Source: Pseudomonadota bacterium
GTDB lineage: Bacteria; Pseudomonadota; Alphaproteobacteria; Rhodospirillales; 2-02-FULL-58-16
Direction of reading: 5' to 3'
Assembly: GCA_022567015.1 (NCBI GenBank)
Contig: JADFHR010000180.1
Coordinates: 1-6,751, forward strand
DNA: 6,751 bases
Of the stretch, positions 1 to 6,145 are shown in pieces. The position numbers were made by a program, and so were the translations under genes. The notes beneath the pieces were generated by a model. That model was not told the origin of the DNA. It ran no database searches and saw nothing but the letters and a program-made list of their open reading frames with translations. The first letter of the stretch is position 1. Each line of letters starts with the position of its first letter.

Positions 1-148
1 GGGGACACCCCCCGGGGGCCCCCCGGGGGTCGCGGGGGCGCCCCCCGCATACATTGTCGGGGGGACACCCCCCGGTGGCCCCCCGGGGGTCGCGGGGGCG
101 CCCCCCGCATACATTGTCGGGGGGACACCCCCCGGTGGCCCCCCGGGG
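1..148. repeat. 60-bp G+C-rich tandem repeat at window edge
   Basis: Positions 1-60 and 61-120 are identical apart from one base (g at 16, t at 76). Positions 121-148 repeat the first 28 bases of the unit and match copy 2. The unit is built from runs of G and C and ends in a short less G+C-rich stretch (catacattgtcgg). Because the window starts inside the array, the true copy number is unknown. The period is a multiple of three and all three plus-strand frames stay open through it, so length changes would preserve a reading frame. It could be a minisatellite between genes or the repetitive tail of a coding sequence. Such arrays are also prone to assembly collapse. Confidence 0.9.
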
Positions 149-241
149 CGTCGGGAGGCTTTCCGATGGGCCGCCATCGCCTGCGCCTCCCCTCCTACCG
201 AGGAAACGGGAAAAGCGATCGTATGGGTGCACTTTAGCTGA
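2..241 (+). other. possible 3' end of a Gly/Pro-rich repeat protein (doubtful)
   Basis: The plus-strand frame starting at base 2 is open from the window edge to TGA at 239-241. It reads two full copies of a 20-residue repeat, GTPPGGPPGVAGAPPAYIVG, then a third partial copy and about 30 non-repetitive residues ending in VHFS. The Gly-Pro-Pro spacing is collagen-like over short stretches. The only base that differs between copies 1 and 2 changes GGG to GGT, which is synonymous in this frame but not in the other two plus-strand frames. This is thin evidence, since one substitution is little and every plus-strand frame is open. If real, the gene would be convergent with mltG. It may equally be noncoding minisatellite DNA. 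Confidence 0.2.
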
Positions 242-259
242 TACAGGCCACTAGTGTCC

Positions 260-277
260 GTCGCCGCCGGCGGTGAC
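260..277. repeat. 18-nt G+C-rich palindrome downstream of mltG
   Basis: The 18 bases form an imperfect palindrome (gtcgccgcc/ggcggtgac) centred near 268, about 30 bp beyond the mltG stop. It has almost no loop and no T-run on the mltG strand, so it is a poor intrinsic terminator. It may simply reflect local G+C richness. Apart from this and the tandem repeat, I see nothing functional in 149-306. Confidence 0.3.
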
Positions 278-306
278 TGATTGATACGGCCGGCTCTCCG
301 ACCCCC

Positions 307-1299
307 TCATTGCCCGGTCGTGCGTTGATTCTTCTGGAATTTGCGCCAGCGGACCACGTTGCGGTTGTGCTCGCCGAGGGTGCGGGCGAACACGTGGCCA
401 CCGGTGCCGTCGGCGACGAAATAGAAATCCTCGGTGGCGACCGGGTCGAGCACCGCCGCCATCGCCGCCCGGCCCGGATTGGACACCGGACCGGGGGGAA
501 GGCCGTCGATCAGATAGGTGTTGAACGGCGAGGGCGTTTTCAGGTCGGCGCGGCTCAGCGGCCGGCCCAGCGGCCCCCGTCCCCCGGTCAAGGCGTAGGC
601 CACCGTCGGATCCGATTGCAGCCGCATGCCCTTGCCCAGGCGATTGAGGAAGACGGCGGCGATGCGGCTCCGCTCTTCGGGCAACGCGGTTTCCTTCTCG
701 ACGATGGAGGCAAGGATCAGCGCCTCACGGGGGCTCTTCAGGGGCAACCCGGGGGCGCGGGAATCCCACAGCCGGGCAAGGGTCTCGTCCATCGCCGCGC
801 GCATGCGGGCGACCATGGCATCCCGCCGCTCGCCGTAGGAAAAGTGATAGGTTTCCGGCAACAGGGTCCCCTCGCCGGGCGGTGACGGGAGATCACCCGC
901 CAGCCCCTCGGTGCGGTTCAGTTGGGCCAGCACCTGCGTCGTCGTCAGGCCCTCGGCCACGGTCAGCCGGCGGACAACGGTTTTGCCGCTTTGCAGCAGC
1001 GCGACCACCTGACGCGGGCTGATGCGCGCCGCAAACGCGTACTCGCCGGCGCGCAGGCTCTTGTCCCTGCCCGAGAGCCAGGCGCCGACACGAAAAACCA
1101 GCGGACCCGGAAGCACGCCGGCGGCGGCCAGTTGGGCGGCGATGGCGTCCAAGCCGGCGCCGCGGGCAATGATCACGGTCTTCGGGGCGGCCAGGGGGCC
1201 GGGCCGCACGAACTGCGCATAGGCCCAGACGGACACGGCGGTGAAGACGACGCCGAGCAAAACCAGAACCAACCCGATGCGGCGCGCCAACGGGCCCAT
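307..1299 (-). CDS. mltG: endolytic peptidoglycan transglycosylase MltG (YceG family)
   Basis: This encodes an inner-membrane lytic transglycosylase that cleaves nascent glycan strands in the periplasm and is thought to set their length during growth. The 330 residues match the family's usual size of about 340. One transmembrane segment (about residues 8-28) follows a short basic cytoplasmic tail. A LysM-like region (about 40-105) leads into the YceG catalytic domain, which carries ASIVEKET at 197-204 with the presumed catalytic Glu201, the motif RLQSDPTVAYAL at 226-237, NTYLIDGLPPGPVSNPG at 260-276 and YFVADGTGGHVF at 293-304. The gene often follows fabF in proteobacteria, but here the upstream side is occupied by a repeat element. 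No Shine-Dalgarno-like sequence lies in the 20 bases before the ATG; the repeat begins four bases away. The frame upstream of the ATG is closed at TGA (1324-1326) and has no better start codon. No clear terminator follows the gene. Confidence 0.96.
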   Translation of the reverse strand: MGPLARRIGLVLVLLGVVFTAVSVWAYAQFVRPGPLAAPKTVIIARGAGLDAIAAQLAAAGVLPGPLVFRVGAWLSGRDKSLRAGEYAFAARISPRQVVALLQSGKTVVRRLTVAEGLTTTQVLAQLNRTEGLAGDLPSPPGEGTLLPETYHFSYGERRDAMVARMRAAMDETLARLWDSRAPGLPLKSPREALILASIVEKETALPEERSRIAAVFLNRLGKGMRLQSDPTVAYALTGGRGPLGRPLSRADLKTPSPFNTYLIDGLPPGPVSNPGRAAMAAVLDPVATEDFYFVADGTGGHVFARTLGEHNRNVVRWRKFQKNQRTTGQ

Positions 1300-1303
1300 G
1301 GTG

Positions 1304-1360
1304 CTAATACCAAGGAGCGCTGATCATGACCCGACGAGCCGGCTTACCAAGGTTTTCGGC
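1304..1360. repeat. 57-bp repeat unit, copy A, abutting mltG start
   Basis: This 57-bp unit matches 1362-1418 (copy B) at 50 of 57 positions with no gaps. The differences fall in two short blocks, near bases 13-16 and 30-36 of the unit. It begins with ctaataccaagg, contains the core tgatcatgaccc and ends with ggcttaccaaggttttcggc. Only one base separates copies A and B. Copy A lies four bases upstream of the mltG start codon, so it supplies the whole translation-initiation region of that gene. It looks like a solo end of the adjacent palindromic element, left by a nested or tandem insertion. Confidence 0.85.
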
Positions 1361-1362
1361 CC

Positions 1363-1629
1363 TAATACCAAGGGTCACTGATCATGACCCATAGAGACGG
1401 CTTACCAAGGTTTTCGGCTAGGAGCGTGCGCTGTGGCGATGCGGGGCATCGCGAAGCGTGCGCGACGCCGTCCGAAAGCCTTGGTAAGCCGCCGTTCCGG
1501 TCGCGTATGCGGCCCGTCGGAGGGCGTCGAAAAGTTTCGACGATGCGCCGCATCGCCTGAAACTTTCCTCCTGCCCGACGAGCCGCCTACGCGATCTCTA
1601 TGAGTCATGATCAGTGACCCTTGGTATAA
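1363..1629. mobile_element. 267-bp nested-palindrome element, MITE-like, no ORF
   Basis: The terminal arms 1365-1397 and 1595-1627 are inverted repeats matching at 32 of 33 positions. Just inside lie two further inverted repeats: 1398-1418 with 1471-1491 (19 of 21) and 1502-1520 with 1575-1593 (17 of 19). A single strand could therefore fold as a three-way junction. Both inner loops carry smaller hairpins, such as gcgatgc at 1436-1442 pairing with 1446-1452, and 1525-1532 pairing with 1535-1542. TAA at 1363-1365 and 1627-1629 could be a short target duplication if the inverted repeats are taken to begin at TACC. No transposase or convincing ORF lies inside, so it would be non-autonomous. I do not recognise a named family. 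A repeat mobilised in trans, or an intergenic mosaic element of the kind common in alphaproteobacteria, are the likely explanations. Confidence 0.7.
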
Positions 1630-1653
1630 GATCAACGGCAGGCACCAAGACCG

Positions 1654-1685
1654 ACCGCCCGGGGGCGTCGCCTCCGGGCGGTTTT
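1654..1685 (+). terminator. strong plus-strand intrinsic terminator, no obvious gene upstream
   Basis: Bases 1654-1665 (accgcccggggg) pair with 1671-1682 to give a 12-bp stem containing one G-U pair, closed by the five-base loop cgtcg. TTTT follows at 1682-1685, with more T residues after one G and one C. The minus-strand exit side has no T-run, so the terminator faces the plus direction. The nearest complete genes on both sides are on the minus strand, so it does not serve them. It may end a transcript from the palindromic element, belong to a lost plus-strand gene, or act as an attenuator before the nitroreductase fragment that starts at 1789. Confidence 0.75.
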
Positions 1686-1788
1686 GCTTTGCCGCCACGG
1701 ACCCGCCGCCGGATCGCGCCGGCCGCCGATGGCGTGGTAGCGCGGCGGTAAGCAAACGGTCCATCCGCCAGACATCGGAAAAATAGCC

Positions 1789-1905
1789 ATGCACAACCCC
1801 GCGCCCGTCGATCACCCGGTGCACGAACTCATCCAGCGGCGGTGGAGCCCGCGGGTTTTTTCGGACCGGCCGGTCGAGGCGGCGACGCTTCTCACCGTTC
1901 TCTAA
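1789..1905 (+). pseudogene. nitroreductase-family protein, N-terminal fragment
   Basis: From ATG 1789 to TAA 1903 the plus strand encodes 38 residues. Residues 9-22 read HPVHELIQRRWSPR, followed by VFSDRPVEAATLLTVL. This is the classic start of the FMN-dependent nitroreductase fold: a helix, then the RWSPR-x-F segment whose Arg and Ser residues contact the FMN phosphate, then the RPV loop. Family members continue with an EAARWAPSSxNxQPWR-like segment and run to about 190-200 residues. Here the match stops at residue 38, and no frame downstream to 1990 restores it. The gene is therefore truncated, with a breakpoint near 1902. A weak ggaaa lies about 8 bases before the ATG. The fragment sits next to the 3' end of the fibre locus, which suggests that the locus arrived with, or caused, the break. 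Recognition is from motif memory only. Confidence 0.65.
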
Positions 1906-1951
1906 TCGCGGGTTCCAAGTCAAGCTCTCCTGGCCTTCTCGTCCCTGCCGG

Positions 1952-1973
1952 GACCATGGTTCTCTCCGTGGTC
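1952..1973 (-). terminator. weak hairpin downstream of usher-like gene
   Basis: Bases 1952-1959 (gaccatgg) can pair with 1966-1973 (ccgtggtc) around a six-base loop, with one T-G wobble in the sequence shown. It lies 17 bp past the stop codon of the usher-like gene. There is no T-run on the minus-strand exit side, so any termination would be inefficient or factor-dependent. No better terminator is visible for the locus. Confidence 0.2.
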
Positions 1974-1989
1974 GGCATCCGCCGCCACA

Positions 1990-4896
1990 TCATGGCGCCG
2001 GGGGCGGCGGCACTGCTTCCAGGGGCGCCCGAGTTTGGCGTTTCTTGTCCTCGGCTGTGGCGGTTTCCACGGTAAAGTCCAGGCCGTTTAACACGGTGCC
2101 GTCGCCATGAATTTCGACGGCGCTTTCGGCGGATGCCGTCAGCTTCAACCGGGCCATCTGCTCGGGGTCTATCCTGACGACGTAACGGCCCGGGGGCACG
2201 AATTCAAAGAGGTAGAACCCGTCGAAGGCGGTCTTTACTTCCGTGACCAGCTTGCCTTCGGGGTCCAGGAGTTGCACCACGACGTCGGCGACCTCGCGCT
2301 CGGACGTGCCTCGACGCCGGTAAACGGTGCCGTCTACTTCGCCGGTGGAAATCACCGCAAATTCGGCTTGCCCGACGACCCCGGGTCGCACGACGACGGC
2401 TACTCCCTCGGGCCGCGGGATCCAATAGGGATCTTCAAGGCTTCCGCGCAGGATGGTGAAATTTGTGGCCCTGTCGGCCGGCAGGCCGGTGATGAACGCC
2501 GTGCCATCTTCGCCGGTAGGCGTGGCGATTCTGCGGTTGTTGGCGATGAACGTGACTCCCTCGATCGGTTGGTCGCCGGCATCGAACCGGCCGTTCTGGT
2601 TTTCATCGAGGAACACGCGGGCCGACATCGCGCCCTTATGGGCAATTTCCCGCGAGCCGACACTCCATCGGCCGGTGCGCGGTTCGCGGCCGAGCGAGAA
2701 GGACAGCGTGAGCCGTGCGTTCAGCTCATGTTTGGTGGAATAGTCACCCAGGAGGCCTAAGGCGAACCGTTCGAACAGTTTGTTCAGGCCAGCCGTATAG
2801 GTGGTGATCCCGTCGCCGTTCAGTTGGCGTTGGATGGCGAAGCGGGCACTGGAATCTCGGTTGATCAGCCAGTCCGCGGTGACCGTACTGGTGGTCAATT
2901 GTCTCACCGGCTTCAGTTCGTAGCTCAACGAGCTGCGCAGGGCCAACCTTCCGTAGCGCCCTCCCGTAAACAGGTCGCCGGTCAGGGTTGTGTTCTTTGA
3001 CCCATCGGCGCGATCCCGCTGCCATGCCAGGTTGTTGGACACCGACAGCCCGTTGAACGCGGCCGAAAGCCGATTGGTAATTCGTGTTTCCGTGCGCCCC
3101 GATCTGTCAATATTGCGCTCGGCGGTCAGGCTGTACGGGATGCGGAGCAGCAGCGGCACCGGGATGACGCCGTCGAGCCGCAGTTTGGAGCGGCTCTGCA
3201 CTTCGCTATCGGTGGCCTTCACCCGCTCGCTTTCGAAACCGGAGAACCGGCTGTGCTCGCCGCTAAGGTTCAAGAGGCCCGCAATGCCGGTCTGTAGTTT
3301 CAACGTTCCGGCCCAGCCGCCGACGCTGTCACGCACCACGTCAACCTGCCCGAAGACCGGTCCCATCACCCCGCGCGCGCCAATACCGGCGTATGAGCGC
3401 CGGCCGTCGTCCAACGGTATGGTGCTCGCGTTGGCGGCAAGGGACAGATTGCGGGTCAGGCCGTGCTCGAACTCGACAAAGGCACGGTTCTTGCCTTGCA
3501 ACCCATCGCCGGTGGTATCGGTGTCACCGGTCAGCAGACGTCGATCCTGCTGGTTGACGGCAATGCGAAAGTAATTCTCGCCCGGGGGCAACTGCTTCTG
3601 GCCAACGAGAATGCGTCTTACGTCCTCGCGCCGTTGTCCTTGCGGCCCGTAAAACTTCAGGCGCAGGAGATTGAACCCGAAGAGGAGCGGCACATCCTCG
3701 AAATCATAAAGCCCGTCTGCCCGGGAAGCCTGGAAATCCAGCAATACCTCGTTGCGGTAGAGTTCGACCTCCCAGCCCACCGGGAGGTCGCCGTGGAGCG
3801 TAATCGTGTCGAATTCGGTCGATCGGTATAAAGGGAAACTCGAAATCTCGGCGCCGCGGCCGAGCTGGCTGCGAGAGATCATCGTCAAATCCGGCGTGAA
3901 AATGTCACCAAATGCGAAATTGGTGGCTCTAAGACCGCCAAGCAGACCGCCTTCCGGGTCCTTACGGCCGAGCGTGAGGCGCGCCTGGTCCAGCCGATCG
4001 TCGTCGTTGCCGCTAACGAAGAGCTTGGCGTTCATGTGAAGGACATCGCCCGTGGCGATGGTGTCATAGCGGATCCGTTTTTCGTTCTTGCCCTGTTCGT
4101 CGCGGCGGAATGAGAATTCAACGCTGGTGTCGATAAAGGGCCAGGTCAGTGCCTGGTACGGAATGTCCGCCCTGGGATAGTCAGGGCTTTCCCGTTGCCG
4201 TCTCCCACGCAGTTTCTCCCACCTTTTTTCCCGCGCCAGACGCTGCTCGATGGGGAGCGGCTCACGGGAGGTCACGATGACCAACAGGTTGGCAAGGTCA
4301 AACGAGATATCGATGGGAAACCAGCGCGTCAGCAACCGGGCGTCGACGAAAATATCCTCGGTGTGCGCTTCCGCCAGCTGGGGATGGAACGAGGCCCGCT
4401 TGCCCTCGACGATCACCTCATGGCGCGCGAGGTCCAACGAGAAAAGCCGATTCTCACCGAGGAACCAGCCGTTGGCACGACCGCTCCCGGGCTCGACGGT
4501 AATGGGAAAATCGAGCGCACGAACGAACTCGCCCAGGGGCAGGAGCAAGCCGCCGTCGTGCAGGTAGCCGACGAAAGCGTCTTTAAGAGTGAACTGCTTG
4601 AACCGCAGCTGGAGGATCAGCAGGTCTTCGTCGGGGCGGGTCACCGGCGTAATCATCCCGGCCGGCGGATCCGGGTCGGTCCCGGTGTATCCCGGCGACC
4701 GGGCCCGACTCTCACCGCATATGAGGACGGCGACAACCAATACGGCACAGAAACAGAGCGCGATCACGGCCGATCGCCTCACCGGCCTCATGCACAGGCA
4801 CACCGCCGACGCAACTGCCTTGCGCGGCGCTCCCGTTGGTGCCGGTCCCGTGGCCTCGGGCGTATCTCGGCCACCGGAACCGTCCGCGGCGTCCAT
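1990..4896 (-). CDS. outer-membrane usher-like protein with C-terminal SdrD-B/carboxypeptidase-regulatory-like domains
   Basis: This is probably the outer-membrane pore and assembly platform for the DUF4402 subunit made upstream. The protein has 968 residues. A hydrophobic signal-like segment lies at about 40-60. Residues 90-210 form an N-terminal domain resembling the chaperone-docking and plug-like regions of non-classical ushers, followed by a charged linker. From about 250 to 745 there are alternating strands typical of a beta-barrel, with a usher-like insert (LPVGWEVELYRNEVLL at 371-386, then DGLYDFEDVPLLFGFNLLRL). VFLDENQNGRFDAGD (761-775) is a Ca-binding SdrD-B-type loop opening a beta-sandwich. 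Residues 853-945 form a carboxypeptidase-regulatory-like domain (VDGTVY, DGFYLFEFVPPGRYVVRI). The tail is Pro-rich. The start at 4896 has ggggggaa upstream but leaves a 35-residue extension before the signal. Met36 (ATG at 4791) would give a normal signal peptide but lacks a good ribosome site. The usher role is inferred from its neighbours and barrel-like pattern. Confidence 0.85.
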   Translation of the reverse strand: MDAADGSGGRDTPEATGPAPTGAPRKAVASAVCLCMRPVRRSAVIALCFCAVLVVAVLICGESRARSPGYTGTDPDPPAGMITPVTRPDEDLLILQLRFKQFTLKDAFVGYLHDGGLLLPLGEFVRALDFPITVEPGSGRANGWFLGENRLFSLDLARHEVIVEGKRASFHPQLAEAHTEDIFVDARLLTRWFPIDISFDLANLLVIVTSREPLPIEQRLAREKRWEKLRGRRQRESPDYPRADIPYQALTWPFIDTSVEFSFRRDEQGKNEKRIRYDTIATGDVLHMNAKLFVSGNDDDRLDQARLTLGRKDPEGGLLGGLRATNFAFGDIFTPDLTMISRSQLGRGAEISSFPLYRSTEFDTITLHGDLPVGWEVELYRNEVLLDFQASRADGLYDFEDVPLLFGFNLLRLKFYGPQGQRREDVRRILVGQKQLPPGENYFRIAVNQQDRRLLTGDTDTTGDGLQGKNRAFVEFEHGLTRNLSLAANASTIPLDDGRRSYAGIGARGVMGPVFGQVDVVRDSVGGWAGTLKLQTGIAGLLNLSGEHSRFSGFESERVKATDSEVQSRSKLRLDGVIPVPLLLRIPYSLTAERNIDRSGRTETRITNRLSAAFNGLSVSNNLAWQRDRADGSKNTTLTGDLFTGGRYGRLALRSSLSYELKPVRQLTTSTVTADWLINRDSSARFAIQRQLNGDGITTYTAGLNKLFERFALGLLGDYSTKHELNARLTLSFSLGREPRTGRWSVGSREIAHKGAMSARVFLDENQNGRFDAGDQPIEGVTFIANNRRIATPTGEDGTAFITGLPADRATNFTILRGSLEDPYWIPRPEGVAVVVRPGVVGQAEFAVISTGEVDGTVYRRRGTSEREVADVVVQLLDPEGKLVTEVKTAFDGFYLFEFVPPGRYVVRIDPEQMARLKLTASAESAVEIHGDGTVLNGLDFTVETATAEDKKRQTRAPLEAVPPPPAP

Positions 4897-5077
4897 TGCC
4901 GATTCCCCCCGCGTTCCTTGGGACTACCCCTTTTCCAGAAAACTCCGCGCCAACCGGGGGGCGAGGTTAACGTTTTAAAAACAAAGAAAATGTTGGGGAG
5001 GGCGGAGGGGGGAAACGATGTATCCGGCCACCCGGGACATTCCTACCAGGCGGGCCCGGCAAATTTTTCCGGTGTGC
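4897..5077 (-). promoter_or_regulatory. 181-bp gap between chaperone and usher-like gene, AT-rich core
   Basis: Genes assembled by one operon usually sit closer than this. On the minus strand the gap contains an AT-rich stretch around 4965-4995 (cttgtttttaaaacgttaac is close to its minus-strand reading), which could hold a second promoter or act as an unstructured leader. No hexamer pair with normal spacing stands out. I see no small ORF with a ribosome site. The evidence is compositional only. Confidence 0.2.
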
Positions 5078-5977
5078 TCACGGAACGCCGATCTCGGCCT
5101 CGCCGAGCAGCGCACCGCCATTCTTCGGGATCTCCCGAAATGCCACGTGCAGCCGGCCGCGCCCCAACGTCACCCCGTCGGGAAAGCGGAGGGCCATGAT
5201 CACGGTGCGGCTGGCGTTCGGCGTATACACGGCGAGGCGGGTGACTTGCGCCACCACAAGCTCGGCACCCCCCCCGTTGGGGAAATAGGTCACGGTCAAA
5301 TCGCCCAAAACCGAGCGGTTTCCGTCGCGGTTGATGCGAAACGAGAGCCGGTCCCCTTCACCCTGCCCGCCCGCGGGTACCAGGGCCAGGTCGGTGAGCG
5401 AAACCTTTGCCGTCAAATCGCCGTGCCGCACGATGACCGGTATGGTGACGCCGTAAATCGGTATCAGCCGGATGCGAATGCCGGTATCGTTCGGGGAAGG
5501 ATCCTCTACACTCTTGCCGATGTTTTGCGAAGGAATGGCCCTGAGCAACAGGTGCGAACGGTACTCTCCCGGTTCGAGACCGCGGGGTTTGCGCAGCAGG
5601 AGCCGCACGGCTTGCGAATCGCCGGGCGCGAGGACAACCTGGCGCGGCGCATAACGGATGAGCCGATCGGCGAACTGCTCGCCCGGGGCCGGTTCATCGA
5701 TTTCCTTGAACCCGCCGTCCTCGGCCATGCGCATGTTGATCAACGAGATACGGTATGTGGCCGCCGCCGAGCCCCTGTTCAAAAGTGAAATCTGAGCCGT
5801 GCGTGTCCGTCCCTCGAAGACGATGCGCGTCGGCGCAACCACCAGGTCGCCGGCGCCCTGGCCCCGCGCATCGGATGGTGCGACCCACGGCAATACCGCG
5901 GCGATCAACAGGAAGAGCGTGAACCCGCCGCACCAATGGGCGGAACCACGGCCGCCGCGCCTGTATCGAAGACCCAT
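5078..5977 (-). CDS. PapD-like periplasmic pilus-assembly chaperone
   Basis: This is likely the periplasmic chaperone that donates a beta strand to fold and cap the DUF4402 subunit before delivery to the usher-like protein. It has 299 residues, somewhat longer than the classical PapD size of about 230-240. A signal peptide occupies about residues 1-40 (hydrophobic core FTLFLLIAAVLPWVA, then a cleavage region near DARGQG). The first immunoglobulin-like domain starts with LVVAPTRIVFEG (45-56), where Arg51 lies in the position of the chaperone's conserved strand-A arginine. ISLLNRGSAAATYRISL (63-79) and GEYRSHLLLRAIP (137-149) are typical edge-strand features. The second domain spans about 175-295. 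The start at 5977 is supported by ggtgga six bases upstream. The usher-like gene follows downstream after 181 bp, and the pilin gene precedes it by 204 bp. The name rests on pattern and synteny. Confidence 0.88.
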   Translation of the reverse strand: MGLRYRRGGRGSAHWCGGFTLFLLIAAVLPWVAPSDARGQGAGDLVVAPTRIVFEGRTRTAQISLLNRGSAAATYRISLINMRMAEDGGFKEIDEPAPGEQFADRLIRYAPRQVVLAPGDSQAVRLLLRKPRGLEPGEYRSHLLLRAIPSQNIGKSVEDPSPNDTGIRIRLIPIYGVTIPVIVRHGDLTAKVSLTDLALVPAGGQGEGDRLSFRINRDGNRSVLGDLTVTYFPNGGGAELVVAQVTRLAVYTPNASRTVIMALRFPDGVTLGRGRLHVAFREIPKNGGALLGEAEIGVP

Positions 5978-6145
5978 GGGCGTCCACCGCCGGTCTCAGC
6001 CCGGAATCATTGCCAAGCCCTTTTGACTATATATTGTGGCACATATTGGAACGAACCGCAACCCCTTGTGTAATAAAAAACGTGTTTATAAACGTGACAC
6101 GCGGGTCAAGTTTATGATCGCGATCGGAAATTGCGTCCGGGGATG
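5978..6145 (-). promoter_or_regulatory. AT-rich intergenic region with palindromes upstream of chaperone
   Basis: This 168-bp stretch is conspicuously AT-rich for the window. It contains two perfect 10-nt palindromes, gtttataaac at 6084-6093 and gatcgcgatc at 6116-6125. On the minus strand TTGACC (6104-6109) resembles a -35 box, but the TATA-like sequence behind it is only about 13 bp away, too close for an ordinary housekeeping promoter. TATAGT near 6026-6031 could be another -10 box, without a convincing -35. The region probably holds a promoter or operator for the chaperone and usher-like genes, but no single site can be assigned. Confidence 0.3.

Noticed and set aside
1..148. CRISPR array
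   Set aside because: The 60-bp units are nearly identical end to end, with no unique spacers between short repeats.
310..885. Plus-strand ORF of 191 codons opposite mltG
   Set aside because: It is a shadow of the mltG reading frame. The minus-strand protein has all the catalytic motifs of the YceG family.
1402..1923. Minus-strand ORF of 173 codons through the intergenic region
   Set aside because: It runs through the palindromic element, the terminator and the antisense of the nitroreductase fragment, and has no recognisable domain.
1300..1990. tRNA or other standard RNA gene in the structured intergenic region
   Set aside because: The arms are too long and nested for a tRNA cloverleaf. 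I found no T-loop-like GTTCRA context or CCA-adjacent acceptor stem.
2107..2760. Plus-strand ORF of 217 codons opposite the usher C-terminus
   Set aside because: It is antisense to the SdrD-B-like and carboxypeptidase-regulatory-like domains, with no ribosome site and no family resemblance.
4195..5199. Long plus-strand ORF (334 codons) opposite the usher-like gene
   Set aside because: It lies antisense to a well-supported gene, is rich in Arg, Gly and Pro as expected from a high-G+C shadow frame, and matches no family I recognise.
6036..6051. Sigma-54-like promoter (tggcac followed by ttgg) on the plus strand
   Set aside because: The spacing between the two elements is too short, the second half lacks the conserved GC, and no plus-strand gene lies downstream.
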